Notes: generated by a model from the letters alone, not told the origin. A stretch of DNA of 31,969 nt from CAYPFY01 sp964410105 (GCA_964410105.1 CAYPFY010000030.1:1-31969), one strand, 5' to 3'. Shown: positions 7,570 through 16,923, numbered from the stretch's first letter. Translations and numbers: made by a program.

Positions 7570-9012
7570 ATGCCGTATACAAAGCATTTCCACAAGAAAT
7601 CACTGGCCGACATGGCACAAGCTCTGGTTCTACTACTCTTCATCCAGACGCCGGCGGGCGCACAGCCTGGTGACACCGTCAAAGCGGGATTTGAACAAAA
7701 CCTTGTTCAGGCCTACATCGCCGCATTCAATGGTGGCGATACGTCGATGAGGGCTTTCATCAATAAGAATTTTTCGGAAACCGCGCTCCGGGAGCGTAGT
7801 GCTGACGAGAGGTTAACCGTCTACGGGCGCATGCGCAGCAATCTGGGCAAACTCGAATTCTCCGCGATGAGCAAGGCCAACGCAAATTCATTCAGCGCCC
7901 TGATACGGGGGAAGGGGGGCCTGTATGAATTTACATTCTTGAGGGGGGAGGGAGAAAAAATTGCAGCGATTCGTGTTGAAGAGGCGGAGGATCGGGCGCC
8001 GGCCCGCCCGGTAAGTGAGCAGCAGGCATTGAGGGAGATCCGCAGGCTGGTTGACCAGCGTGTAGCGAAGGATGAGTTTTCGGGAGTTGTCCTCATCGCG
8101 AGGGACGGGAGGGCCCTCCTCGAGCGGGCCTACGGTATGGCAAGCAAGGAATTCGGGGTGCGGAACAAACCGGGCACAAGGTTTAACATCGGGTCGATCA
8201 ACAAGATCTTTACTGAAATTGCGATCGGACAACTGCTCGAACGGGAAAAAGTTTCTCTCTCGGCGCCCATTGGGACATATCTACCGGACTATCCCAGGAG
8301 AGACATAGCGGAAAAAGTCACCATAAGACATCTTCTTGACATGTCATCCGGGATCGGGGACATTTTCGGTGCAAAATTTGATCAAACGCCCAAAGAAAAA
8401 CTCCGGTCGATACATGATTTTCTGCAATTATTCGCGACAGATTCCTTGGAATTTGAACCGGGAACAGGAAGAAAATATTCTAACGGGGGTTACGTCGTAC
8501 TCGGGGCCATTATAGAAAGAGTGTCGGGCGAGGATTACTATCAGTACGTGCGCGAGCATATATTTAAGCCGGCAGGAATGGAGAGCACTGACTCATACGA
8601 GGCGGACATCGTGGTGCCTGAGCGTGGCGAGGGTTATACGCGTGAAAACGATTCGGAGCCGAGGAGAAGCAATCTTTATCAGAGACCTGCCAGGGGCAAC
8701 TCTGCGGGCGGAGGCTATTCAACCGCGGGAGATTTACTAAAATTCACACGGGCGTTTGAGGCGGGGAAATTCTTCACCGACCCGCTGACATGGGACAAAG
8801 TGCGAGGCCGGCAAATCCTGGAGAATCCGAAGGAGGGGAAACTTCGTCCCCGCCCGGGAATGGGAATTGCGGGGGGCGCCCCTGGAATCAATGCAGGGGT
8901 AGAGACAGGGATCGGAAAGGGATACAGTGTCATCGTCCTGGCGAATTACGATCCCCCGGCGGCCGAAAGCATCCTTGCTGAGGCGCGGAGAATCCTCAAG
9001 AGCATTCACTGA
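7570..9012 (+). CDS. Serine beta-lactamase-like hydrolase (class C / esterase type), exported
   Basis: 480 residues. The N-terminus has a basic start (KHFHKK) and a hydrophobic stretch ending FIQTPAGAQ near residue 31, so a signal peptide is likely. Residues 41-140 form an extra N-terminal domain (NTF2-like helix plus sheet pattern). The catalytic domain runs from about 150 to 480 with S209-I-N-K212 (nucleophile and general base, SxxK), Y303-S-N305 (YxN) and a GGAPG turn at 435-439 in place of the KTG/HTG box. These are the hallmarks of penicillin-binding-protein-like serine hydrolases of the beta-lactamase family; environmental members are often esterases or D-amino acid peptidases rather than antibiotic-degrading enzymes. 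No Shine-Dalgarno is visible at either ATG 7570 or ATG 7612. The stop overlaps the end of the convergent gene by seven bases. Confidence 0.88.
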   Translation: MPYTKHFHKKSLADMAQALVLLLFIQTPAGAQPGDTVKAGFEQNLVQAYIAAFNGGDTSMRAFINKNFSETALRERSADERLTVYGRMRSNLGKLEFSAMSKANANSFSALIRGKGGLYEFTFLRGEGEKIAAIRVEEAEDRAPARPVSEQQALREIRRLVDQRVAKDEFSGVVLIARDGRALLERAYGMASKEFGVRNKPGTRFNIGSINKIFTEIAIGQLLEREKVSLSAPIGTYLPDYPRRDIAEKVTIRHLLDMSSGIGDIFGAKFDQTPKEKLRSIHDFLQLFATDSLEFEPGTGRKYSNGGYVVLGAIIERVSGEDYYQYVREHIFKPAGMESTDSYEADIVVPERGEGYTRENDSEPRRSNLYQRPARGNSAGGGYSTAGDLLKFTRAFEAGKFFTDPLTWDKVRGRQILENPKEGKLRPRPGMGIAGGAPGINAGVETGIGKGYSVIVLANYDPPAAESILAEARRILKSIH

Positions 9013-9362
9013 GGCATTTTTGGAGCCAGTAGCTTGCCGGCAATGAATGCAAAAAGGCCTGCGACGAGACCTGTCCCCGCTCCGATAAGCGGTCCCATGA
9101 TCAGCATCATCGCCTGCGGGCTCACGAACTGAGGCAGCTTTTGGTAGCCTGCCATCATATCCGGATTATTCTCCATATAAGTCGAGAAGAACGCCGAGTG
9201 GATGATGGCGATCCATATCCCGTTGACCAGGCTTACCAGGAATCCGTGGAGAAACCACTTACTTGTGCGCCGGGCGATGATATACGCATAAAAGACGAAT
9301 ATCAGCAGCCAGAGAACCGGCTCAAACCGTCCCGTCAGCCCGAAGAGGGAGGCGATTCCCAT
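9006..9362 (-). CDS. Small membrane protein, unknown function (true start may be a CTG at 9407)
   Basis: The 118 residues from the ATG at 9362 contain three hydrophobic spans (VLWLLIFVFYAYII; GFLVSLVNGIWIAIIHSAFF; MLIMGPLIGAGTGLVAGLFAFIAG), so it is an integral inner-membrane protein. I do not recognise the family. The ATG lacks a ribosome site, but the frame stays open upstream for 15 more codons, LNFKLIFALSLLGIA, which adds another hydrophobic segment. A CTG at 9405-9407 begins that extension and a perfect AGGAGG (complement of 9412-9417) lies four bases before it. The real protein may therefore start at that CTG and be 133 residues. It converges on the beta-lactamase-like gene. Confidence 0.7.
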   Translation of the reverse strand: MGIASLFGLTGRFEPVLWLLIFVFYAYIIARRTSKWFLHGFLVSLVNGIWIAIIHSAFFSTYMENNPDMMAGYQKLPQFVSPQAMMLIMGPLIGAGTGLVAGLFAFIAGKLLAPKMPQ

Positions 9363-9611
9363 GGCAATGCCTAGGAGAGATAAAGCGAAGATGAGCTTAA
9401 AATTCAGAAAACCTCCTGAAAAATTGGAATGAAGTAAAAGCTCTGTGTGGCCGGGAAGCGCAAGTTACAAAACTCTCGATGAGAATCAAGTCCGCTGATC
9501 GCCGATAAGGAAGATACAGGCTGAGTCCGCACGTAAAGATTGCTTGACTATAGTATTGTGGTTTACACACACATTGAAACCAAGCCCATTACAGCGAAAA
9601 GGATCTGGCAT

Positions 9612-10187
9612 ATGACGCGAAGAACTTTCGGCCTTCTCTGGTCGGCAACATTTGGAGCAGCCGTTTCCCCCTCCCTCCTTTCACGGGTTTCCGGTGATCA
9701 GACCGTTGACGCGAGTGGCTCTGGAATTCCCGCAGCGGCTCTCAAGACGGCGTCGTCAGGACCTCCCGAGGAAGACGACGAGCTCCGTTCCGAGTTACTT
9801 TTCGATATCGTATTTGCCAGGGGCACGGCAAGCAACCTCGGATCCCCTGCCAACCGGGTAGTCGTACCGGTCGCAGGCGGCAGCTTTGAAGGCCCCGGAC
9901 TTAAGGGCATCCTCGTCGCACCGAGCGGCGACTGGATGTCGGTCCGGCCCGATAAGTCAAGCATCCTCGACCTGCGTTTTCTTCTACAGACAGATGACGG
10001 TGAGAAAATCTTCATGCCAAGCCGTGGAATCGCCTTCACGCAACCAGGCGGGGCGTTGTTCGCACGGATCCTCCCCATGTTTGAGACGGGGGCGACGAAA
10101 TATCTCTGGTTAAACAATGTCGTCGCTGTCGGCGTTTATAAACCGACGCCCGGAAAAGTTACTTACCGCATCTACAAAATTCTCTAG
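9612..10187 (+). CDS. Tat-exported DUF3237-like protein
   Basis: 191 residues from the ATG at 9612. This start is chosen over the upstream ATG at 9540 because it puts a twin-arginine motif right at the N-terminus (MTRRTFGLLWSATFGAAVSPSLL), and AAAGGA lies about ten bases before it. After a low-complexity linker the domain has LLFDIVFARG, then GGSFEGPGLKGILVAPSGDWMSVRPD, LDLRFLLQTDDGEKIFM.SRG, and YLWLNNVVAVGVYKP.PGKVTYRIY. The G.FEGP.L.G.....GDW..VRPD....LD.R..L.TDDG order is that of DUF3237, a small beta-barrel-like family. Tat export suggests folding, perhaps with ligand bound, before secretion. The function is unknown. Confidence 0.85.
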   Translation: MTRRTFGLLWSATFGAAVSPSLLSRVSGDQTVDASGSGIPAAALKTASSGPPEEDDELRSELLFDIVFARGTASNLGSPANRVVVPVAGGSFEGPGLKGILVAPSGDWMSVRPDKSSILDLRFLLQTDDGEKIFMPSRGIAFTQPGGALFARILPMFETGATKYLWLNNVVAVGVYKPTPGKVTYRIYKIL

Positions 10188-10523
10188 ACCGAAAGCTGGA
10201 GCTGCCGAACACGCTCTCAGGGAATTCCCGCTGAATAGCAGGTGTCACGAAATTCACCACGCCGGCCTATTGGTTTCGAGGGTGGCAACGATGACGTCCG
10301 CGCCCGATAACCTCAGTCGGGACTGAACGATTCTCGCAGGATTGCAATTTGACTTTTAGATATTATATCGACATATTTAAATTTATGTATATGTCCTCAA
10401 AAATCCATGTCCCTTTGCTGCGCGGGATTTTGCAAAAGAGCGATTTGTCAATATATTGCATCTACTGGGAACAGAGCAATACCGCCCCGGCGCCGTACAA
10501 CTAACCCCGGATCCGATCTAACC
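10188..10523 (+). other. Intergenic stretch upstream of the efflux operon
   Basis: 336 bases between the DUF3237 stop and the most likely TolC start. The first 140 bases show nothing I can name. From about 10340 the sequence turns AT-rich (TTTAGATATTATATCG...), the usual look of a promoter region. The frame of the TolC gene stays open back to 10407, but those codons (MSLCCAGFCKRAICQ...) do not look like protein and precede a better signal-peptide start. Confidence 0.5.
10349..10377 (+). promoter_or_regulatory. Possible promoter of the RND efflux operon
   Basis: TTGACT (10349-10354) matches five of six -35 bases. After a 17-base spacer comes CATATT (10372-10377), four of six -10 bases, in an AT-rich tract 150 bases before the operon. 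Bacteroidota primary sigma factors prefer other elements, so this is tentative. Confidence 0.3.
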
Positions 10524-12086
10524 ATGTCAATAAGAATTGCCATACTATCTCTTTGTCTTCTCGCCGGGGTTCGAACGGTTTTGGGGCAATACATCACCAA
10601 TCCCGACAGCGCGCTCCAGACCATACTCAATCAGATGGTTGGAACGCGGCTCTCTCTCTCGGATGCCGGCAAAGATGCGCTGACAAACGCGACATCTGTT
10701 CAGACGGCCGAGGCAGCCTACATGTCCGCCCTAGGTGTGGAGCGTCGTGAGGCCGGGACATTTGACCCGTCGGCCTTTTTCACGCTCAACTACATTGATG
10801 ACGCATCGCCGACCGCATCGTTCTTTTCGGGAGCGCCCGTCCTGAATACCCTGACGACATCGGGCACGGCGGGCCTGCAGGTGAAGTTGCCGGTGGGCAC
10901 GAGCGTGAGGGCATCGTTAAGCACGGTGCGGCTTGCCACGAACTCCTCCTTTGCATCGCTGAGCCCGCAATACACGGCGGTCGGAGCCCTCAGTTTCCGG
11001 CAGCCTCTTCTTACGGGATTTCACATATCCGCCCGCAAGGACCTGGTGAAGGCGGAGCGGGATGCGGATGCGGCGAAGGCCCGTTACGATCAGGAGGCGC
11101 TGGCTGTGAGCTCGAAGGTGGAGCAATCGTATTGGGATCTTTACGCTGCCGAGCGGGATTATGGAGTGCAGAAACTCATACGTGATCAGGCCCAGGCTTT
11201 CCTCAAGGATGCTCAGCTCCGCTCGGCGGCAGGGCTCATCGGGCCGAGCCAGGTTGCGACCGCGAGAACCTTTCTGGCGGAACAGGAGATTCTGCTTCTC
11301 GACCGGGAGGAGCAGCTCGACCGGCTTTCGGATCAGCTCGGTTCTCTGATCGGCGTAAGGCCGGACACATCGACCCGGCGGTTCATCGCATCGGACAGCC
11401 CTCCCTCTGAATTCCCGGAAGGGGACGTCGACAAACTGGTTCGGCAGTCGTTCGAGGGGAGCCTGTCGTTACGGGCGGCCAGGGCTGATGTCGAGGCGAG
11501 CCGTGCGCTCTCCGATGCCGCCTCATGGGAGGCGCTTCCGTCGGTGAATCTGGTCGGATCCCTGGGGGGAAACGGCCTCGGCGGAGACGGGCAAGTCGTC
11601 AGCCTCGGCAGCATCGTCATCCCCGCCCCTCCGAGCCGGAGCTATTCCGATGCGGTCAACGATGCGGTGAATCGCAACTTCCGGTCATGGAGTGTCGGAG
11701 TTGAGGTGAACGTCCCGATCGGATTACGGAACGGTCTGGGAGAGCGCGACCGCCTCGATGCGCGGCGCATGATCTCCGAGCAGCAGTACATCCAGCAGCA
11801 AAGAGATCTGGAAGAGCGCGTCCGGGGATCTTTCAGGGAATTGTCTCATGGAAAGCGCCGTTTAGGGGCCGCCCGCGATGGAGTGACGGCGGCGCAGGAG
11901 CAGGTGAGGATAGGAACAATAGAATTTCAGAATGGGCGGACGACGGCATTTGAACTGGTGCGGCTTGGGGCCGATCTGGCGGCGGCGCAGCAGCGTTATT
12001 CGCAGGCACTTGTGCGGAGCGCAAAGGCGGCTGCCGAACTGCGGCAATTGACATCGGGCACATATCCCGGGGAACAAACACGATGA
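10524..12086 (+). CDS. TolC-family outer-membrane efflux channel
   Basis: 520 residues from the ATG at 10524, chosen because it opens a good signal peptide (MSIRIAILSLCLLAGVRTVLG). The mature protein shows the two-fold TolC plan: long helices rich in A/Q/E/R (KDLVKAERDADAAKARYDQEALAVSSKVEQSYWDLYAAERDY; then RDLEERVRGSFRELSHGKRRL...AAQEQVRIGTIEFQNGRTTAFELV), separated by strands (FRSWSVGVEVNVPIGL) that build the outer-membrane barrel. QS/VEQSYWDLYAAERDY and the FQNGRTTAFELVRLGADLAAAQQRYSQALV hairpin are classic TolC-family motifs. It would form a trimeric exit duct for the pump encoded downstream. Its last codon overlaps the next start (ATGA, 12083-12086), so the genes are translationally coupled. 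Confidence 0.92.
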   Translation: MSIRIAILSLCLLAGVRTVLGQYITNPDSALQTILNQMVGTRLSLSDAGKDALTNATSVQTAEAAYMSALGVERREAGTFDPSAFFTLNYIDDASPTASFFSGAPVLNTLTTSGTAGLQVKLPVGTSVRASLSTVRLATNSSFASLSPQYTAVGALSFRQPLLTGFHISARKDLVKAERDADAAKARYDQEALAVSSKVEQSYWDLYAAERDYGVQKLIRDQAQAFLKDAQLRSAAGLIGPSQVATARTFLAEQEILLLDREEQLDRLSDQLGSLIGVRPDTSTRRFIASDSPPSEFPEGDVDKLVRQSFEGSLSLRAARADVEASRALSDAASWEALPSVNLVGSLGGNGLGGDGQVVSLGSIVIPAPPSRSYSDAVNDAVNRNFRSWSVGVEVNVPIGLRNGLGERDRLDARRMISEQQYIQQQRDLEERVRGSFRELSHGKRRLGAARDGVTAAQEQVRIGTIEFQNGRTTAFELVRLGADLAAAQQRYSQALVRSAKAAAELRQLTSGTYPGEQTR

Positions 12087-13171
12087 GAAGGGTGGTAACC
12101 ATGAAGCACTTAACCATCCCGCTGACGGCAGCAGTTATTGCCTTTTTGGCGGGCTGCGGGGGCCAGAGGGGAGGCGGAGGATTCTCCATGCCGCCGATGC
12201 CGGTCGAGGTAAGTCCCGTAAAAATCCAAAACGTCTCGGACAGATTCGAGGCGGTCGGGACCATTGAAGCCATACGATCGATAACCGTCGTCTCAGAGAT
12301 CGATGGAGCCGTGATGTCGCTTCCCTTCCAAGAGGGAACGTTCCTCAGGCGCGGCGGACTCATAGCACAGCTGGATGACTCCCAGTTGAAGGCCGAGATG
12401 GCCCGTTCGGAGGCTCTGCGGGATCAGAGCCAGGCCACATTCAACCGGGTAAAATCGGTTGTCGAGCAGGGCGCCGGGGCTCCGCAGGACCTCGATGATG
12501 CGGGAGCTGCTCTCAAGGTGGCGCAGGCCAATTATGCCCTGTCAAAGGCCCGGTTCGACAAGACCAGAATCTCAGCACCCTTTGACGGCTTGGTCGGAGC
12601 GCGGCGGGTAAGCATCGGCACGTTCCTGAGGGCGGCGCAGGCGGTCACGGATCTCGCCGATATCGACGAGATCAGGGTCACATTCTCGGCTCCCGAGAGA
12701 TTCCTCTCGCGGCTCACGAGGGGGGAGGCGGTATCGGTCTCCACGACTGCTTTCCCCGGCTTTCAGCTGAAGGGGAAAATCATCGTCGTTGAGCCCCTGA
12801 TCGACGTCGCCACCCGGAGCGCCCGCGTTGTCGCCCAAGTTGGAAATATCGGGCGAAAATTCCGCCCGGGGATGTCGGCCAACGTCGTCGCTGTCCTGAG
12901 CGAGCACCCGAACGCCGTCACCATACCCAACGAGGCGGTTTTCGGGAGCGGAAACCAGTCATTCGTCTTCATTGTTAAATCTGACAGCACGGTTTCCCGT
13001 ATACCCCTCACGCTCGGCACGCGGCTGTCGGACGTCGTTGAAGTCCTGGACGGACTACGGCCCGGGATGACCGTCGTGCGGGCGGGGCATCAGAAGCTCA
13101 TGGAGGGGGGAAAAGTCATGCCGATGAGCCTTCCTGAAAACGGGAAATCGGCAGAAAAAACCGGGGGTTGA
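12083..13171 (+). CDS. RND efflux periplasmic adaptor (membrane fusion protein), lipoprotein
   Basis: 362 residues if started at the overlapping ATG 12083, or 356 from ATG 12101 (MKHLTIPL...), which has AGAAGGGTGG just before it. Either way a lipobox FLAGC ends the signal peptide at C25 (C19 from the later start), so the protein should be lipid-anchored. Next come the first beta strand (VEVSPVKIQNVSDRFEAVGTIE), a barrel-sandwich lipoyl half (VSEIDGAVMSLPFQEGTFLRRGGLIAQLDD), an alpha-helical hairpin (about residues 108-160), the second lipoyl half (ISAPFDGLVGARRVSIGTFL), a beta-barrel domain and the C-terminal membrane-proximal domain (TIPNEAVFGSGNQSFVFIV). It links the inner-membrane pump to the TolC-like channel. 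Confidence 0.92.
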   Translation: MRRVVTMKHLTIPLTAAVIAFLAGCGGQRGGGGFSMPPMPVEVSPVKIQNVSDRFEAVGTIEAIRSITVVSEIDGAVMSLPFQEGTFLRRGGLIAQLDDSQLKAEMARSEALRDQSQATFNRVKSVVEQGAGAPQDLDDAGAALKVAQANYALSKARFDKTRISAPFDGLVGARRVSIGTFLRAAQAVTDLADIDEIRVTFSAPERFLSRLTRGEAVSVSTTAFPGFQLKGKIIVVEPLIDVATRSARVVAQVGNIGRKFRPGMSANVVAVLSEHPNAVTIPNEAVFGSGNQSFVFIVKSDSTVSRIPLTLGTRLSDVVEVLDGLRPGMTVVRAGHQKLMEGGKVMPMSLPENGKSAEKTGG

Positions 13172-13172
13172 T

Positions 13173-16100
13173 ATGAAGATCAGCACAACGTCGATAAAAC
13201 GTCCGGTGCTCGCCACCGTCATGAGTTTCACGATCCTGCTTTTCGGGATCATCGCGTTCACCCGTCTTCCGGTGAGAGAATACCCGGACATTGACCCCCC
13301 GATCATATCGGTCATCACCCTTTACCGGGGTGCGAGCCCGAGCGTGGTGGAGACCGAGATCACCAACATCCTCGAGGAGCAGTTCGCCACGCTCGTCGGA
13401 GTGAAGACGATGACCTCATCGAGCCGGGAGCAGGGTTCGGTCATCACCATCGAGTTCGAACTTTCACGGAATGTGGACGAGGCGGCAAACGACGTCAGGG
13501 ACCGGGTATCCCGCGTGCGCGGCAACCTTCCGAGAGAAATTGATGACCCCATCATTTCCAAGGTGGATGCAAACGCCCAGGCGATCGTGTGGCTGGCGCT
13601 CTCGAGCGACCGTCACAACGGACTCGAGCTCACCGATGAAGCCGACCGGGTGCTCAAGGAGCGGATACAGCGCCTCCCCGGTGTAGGATCTGTGATTATA
13701 GGCGGCGAGCGGCGTTATGCGATGAGAGTCTGGCTGGACCCGCAGAGGATGGCATCGCACGGGCTGACGACGCTGGATGTTGAGTCGGCGATCCGGGCTG
13801 AGAACGCGGAAATTCCGGCCGGACGCGTGGAGGGTTCTGAGCGTGAATTCTCCGTGAGAACCCGCGGCGAGCTGGCCACGCCGGAGGAATTCGGGGCGAT
13901 CATCGTCTCCCAGAGCAAAAACGATATCGTTCGGCTGAGGGACGTAGCAGAAGTGGCAGTCGGGGCGGCGGACGAGCGGACCGTGGCCCGGTACAACGGC
14001 CAGACGGCGGTCGGGCTGGGAATAGTGAAGCAATCGAAGGCGAGCACCGTCGATGTCGCCGCCGAGGTCAGGAACGCCCTGCAGGAATTGTCCGGGCTTC
14101 TCCCTGAGGGCATGAAGCTCGACGTCGCGTATGACTCCTCCACCTTCATCAATGAATCGATCGACGAGGTCAAGCAGACCCTTCTCATCGCCATGTGCCT
14201 CGTCATACTCGTTGTCCTCACGTTCCTGAAAAGCATGCGGGCGACGACCATTCCGACGGTGGCCATTCCGATATCGATCGTCGGAGCGCTGGCGGCGACA
14301 TATTTTGCAGGTTTCACGCTGAACATCCTCACGCTCCTAGCCCTGGTGCTCGCGATAGGGCTTGTCGTGGACGATGCGATCGTCGTCCTTGAAAACGTTT
14401 ACCGGCACATGGAGCTTGGAAAAGGTAGGATGCAGGCGGCATTTGACGGAAGCGGCGAGATCGGCTTTGCCGTCATCGCGACGACAATCACCCTCGTTGC
14501 GGTATTTGTCCCGCTAGCATTCCTGACCGGCTCTGTGGGAAGACTTTTCAACGAGTTCGGCGTATCGCTGGCGGTGGCGGTCTTGATATCCGGATTCGTA
14601 GCCCTGACGCTCACGCCCATGCTCTGCTCCAGAATATTGAAGCCTCTGCACGGGGCCGGGGCTGGGTGGGCCTCCCGGACATTTGACGCGTTCTTCGATT
14701 TCCTGAACAAATCGTATGACCGCATCCTCCGGGCAGCATTGCGCAAGAGGGCCCTCATGATCGGTGCGGCGGGGCTTGCGATCGCGCTAAGCGTCGTCTT
14801 CTTCAAATTCCTCCCCAGCGAGCTCGTGCCAATAGAGGACCGGAGCATCGGGTTTGGAATCGTCATCGCGCCGGAGGGGTCGACCCTGGATTACACCGAC
14901 AAATACATGAAGGAAGTCGAGCGGCGGCTTCTGGCGCTCCCGGAGCGACGGGCGCTTTTCACGGCCATCGGACTGGGATTCGGGGGGCCGGGGAGCGTCA
15001 CCAACGGCTTCCTCTTCCTCGCATTGAAGCCGAGAAGCGAGCGGTCAAAATCCCAGCAGCAGATTGTTCAGGAACTTTTCCCGCAATTAATCTCCATTCC
15101 GGGTGTTCTGGCCTTCGTCATCAACCCGCCCAGTCTCGGCGGAGGTTTCAGTTCGAGCCCAGTACAGTACATGGTGCAGGGCGAAAACTATGAAGACCTG
15201 AACAAAAACGTGGGCACGATGATGGGCGAGGCCTCGAAGCTCGGATACCTCATTAATCTCGACACAGATCTCCGGCTCAACAAGCCGCAGCTCGAGCTTG
15301 CCATTGACAGGGAGCGCGCATCTGGTCTTGGTGTGTCAGTCGTGGACATCGGGACGGCCCTTGAAACCTACCTGGGAGGGCGCGTCGCGACCAATTTCAA
15401 GCGGGGCACGAAGCAATACGATGTCATCCTTCAGACAAAGGCATCGGACAGGTCCACGCCCGAGGCGATCAGGGAGATTTACGTCCGAGGCAGCGGGGGA
15501 CTGGTGCAGCTTGCGAGCGTGGTAAGGATCGAGGAGACCCTGGCGCCGAAAGAGCTCAATCACTACAACCGTGTCCGCTCGGCGGCGATCACGGCAAACA
15601 TTGCTCCGGGGGTTAGTCTGGGACAGGCCCTTGACGACCTGGACCGCATTGCGTCCACAAAACTTCCCCCGGGTGTTAAACGAGAATATGCGGGCCAGTC
15701 GCTGGAGTATAAGACATCAAGCTCCGGGCTCTACTTCATGTTCCTGCTGGCGGTCGTTTTCATCTACCTCGTGCTGGCAGCCCAGTTTGAGAGCTTTGTG
15801 CATCCGCTCACAATACTCTTCTCGGTGCCGCTGGCGGTATTCGGAGCCCTCCTCACCCTCTTCATATTCGGCCAGAGTCTGAACATTTATTCGCAGATCG
15901 GGTTGATCATGCTCATCGGGCTGGTCACAAAAAACGCGATCCTTATTGTCGAATTCTCAAACCAGTTGCGGGCCCGGGGTGAATCGGTGAGTGAGGCTGT
16001 CATCCAGGCCGCGACCATCCGTCTGAGGCCTATCCTCATGACCTCTTTTGCCACTATTTTCGGAGTGTTGCCGATAGCGATCGGGCTCGGGGCGGGGGCG

Positions 16101-16298
16101 GAATCTCGCCGTCCCCTCGGTCTTGCGGTTGTCGGCGGGATGTTCTTTGCCACATTCCTGACCCTCGTGCTCGTCCCCGTGGTGTACACCATTCTGGCGC
16201 GCTTTACAATCGAAGCGAAGGGAGTTGTTGAAGAGGCAGGGAAGGGCGCGGGCGAAGCCGCTCTGGTTCCCGCGCAGGCTCTTGCGGCAAAGGATTGA
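13173..16298 (+). CDS. RND multidrug efflux pump, HAE1 type
   Basis: 1041 residues, the usual length of AcrB/MexB-type transporters. The protein opens MKISTTSIKRPVLATVMSF (first membrane helix) and continues with RLPVREYPDIDPP, the conserved start of the porter domain. Transmembrane helix 4 carries the proton-relay pair D400-D401 (GLVVDDAIVVLENV) and helix 10 carries K920 (GLVTKNAILIVEF), so the motor looks intact. Two large periplasmic loops (about 40-335 and 560-870) form the porter and docking domains. D400-D401 and the EFSNQ(L)R segment mark the HAE1 group, which exports hydrophobic and amphiphilic compounds, rather than the heavy-metal group. It starts two bases after the adaptor stop. 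No dedicated repressor gene lies beside the operon. Confidence 0.95.
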   Translation: MKISTTSIKRPVLATVMSFTILLFGIIAFTRLPVREYPDIDPPIISVITLYRGASPSVVETEITNILEEQFATLVGVKTMTSSSREQGSVITIEFELSRNVDEAANDVRDRVSRVRGNLPREIDDPIISKVDANAQAIVWLALSSDRHNGLELTDEADRVLKERIQRLPGVGSVIIGGERRYAMRVWLDPQRMASHGLTTLDVESAIRAENAEIPAGRVEGSEREFSVRTRGELATPEEFGAIIVSQSKNDIVRLRDVAEVAVGAADERTVARYNGQTAVGLGIVKQSKASTVDVAAEVRNALQELSGLLPEGMKLDVAYDSSTFINESIDEVKQTLLIAMCLVILVVLTFLKSMRATTIPTVAIPISIVGALAATYFAGFTLNILTLLALVLAIGLVVDDAIVVLENVYRHMELGKGRMQAAFDGSGEIGFAVIATTITLVAVFVPLAFLTGSVGRLFNEFGVSLAVAVLISGFVALTLTPMLCSRILKPLHGAGAGWASRTFDAFFDFLNKSYDRILRAALRKRALMIGAAGLAIALSVVFFKFLPSELVPIEDRSIGFGIVIAPEGSTLDYTDKYMKEVERRLLALPERRALFTAIGLGFGGPGSVTNGFLFLALKPRSERSKSQQQIVQELFPQLISIPGVLAFVINPPSLGGGFSSSPVQYMVQGENYEDLNKNVGTMMGEASKLGYLINLDTDLRLNKPQLELAIDRERASGLGVSVVDIGTALETYLGGRVATNFKRGTKQYDVILQTKASDRSTPEAIREIYVRGSGGLVQLASVVRIEETLAPKELNHYNRVRSAAITANIAPGVSLGQALDDLDRIASTKLPPGVKREYAGQSLEYKTSSSGLYFMFLLAVVFIYLVLAAQFESFVHPLTILFSVPLAVFGALLTLFIFGQSLNIYSQIGLIMLIGLVTKNAILIVEFSNQLRARGESVSEAVIQAATIRLRPILMTSFATIFGVLPIAIGLGAGAESRRPLGLAVVGGMFFATFLTLVLVPVVYTILARFTIEAKGVVEEAGKGAGEAALVPAQALAAKD

Positions 16299-16396
16299 AG
16301 CCTTCAGGTAGTGTCACCACAACGCCGGCCCAGTTGTTGGGTTTTCCGTCAACCCTTTTCCCCGCGCAGGTAAAGCCTCCCGTCGTTACCAAACTC

Positions 16397-16699
16397 TCAC
16401 GCTTTGATCTCGATGAGAAGTTTCACAACGTCTCCGCTTTCTATTCCTTCCTTCTTTCTGACATCGGCCTTCAGGGGCAGGATGTAGGAGGGAGAATTCC
16501 GTTCTGGAAAAATGGATGTCTTCCACCGTGTCTTTCCTATAGTTGCAACAACCGGGAGCGAACCCCATCCTCGCTTCCTCGATGCAAATTTTTTTGTAAT
16601 CTTTTCAGAAGGTGTTCGGGGAATGGTGACAAAATGCCATCCCGCCATTCCGGGATAGAGCCACACCTTGGCCCTCACGCTGTAGTGACCGGAGTCCAT
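16397..16699 (-). CDS. DUF1905-family protein
   Basis: 100-residue soluble protein. AKVWLYPGMAGWHFVTIPRTPSEKI, GWGSLPVVATIGKTRWKTSIFP and SYILPLKADVRKKEGIESGDVV follow the DUF1905 order exactly: K.W.YPG..GWHFV..P, then G.GS.PV..TIG...WKTSIFP, then SY.LP.KA.VRK.EGI..GD.V. The fold of this family is a small beta-barrel; the function is unknown and it often stands alone or fused to a bacteriocin-resistance-like domain. It is transcribed away from the DUF4256 gene, sharing a 224-base upstream region, and ends 98 bases from the RND pump stop. Confidence 0.88.
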   Translation of the reverse strand: MDSGHYSVRAKVWLYPGMAGWHFVTIPRTPSEKITKKFASRKRGWGSLPVVATIGKTRWKTSIFPERNSPSYILPLKADVRKKEGIESGDVVKLLIEIKA

Positions 16700-16923
16700 G
16701 TTCTTTCTCGAATGAAGTGGTTGGGAATATGAATTGGTGTATCCGGAGTGAATTCCATAACCTTATTCGTATTGATATCGTCGTCCCGTTTGACATCGAC
16801 TCGAAATCTCCTAACTTGGGGGTTGTTACTCTCCCCAGGCCATCAGCGGCAAGCGAGCGCCTTGAGATAATTTCGGCCAATCATCCGATCGGTACTTTCA
16901 TTCAGAAGAGGTGACATAAATCT

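Noticed and set aside
11833..12363. Minus-strand frame of 176 codons across the TolC/adaptor junction
   Set aside because: Proline- and serine-rich shadow, antisense to two well-supported genes.
13464..14332. Long minus-strand frames under the RND pump
   Set aside because: Antisense to a complete, motif-bearing pump gene, without recognisable domains.
16204..16392. Minus-strand frame opening VTTGGFTCAGKRVDGKPNNW
   Set aside because: The start looks protein-like, but it begins with TTG right after the DUF1905 stop and runs antisense into the end of the pump gene.
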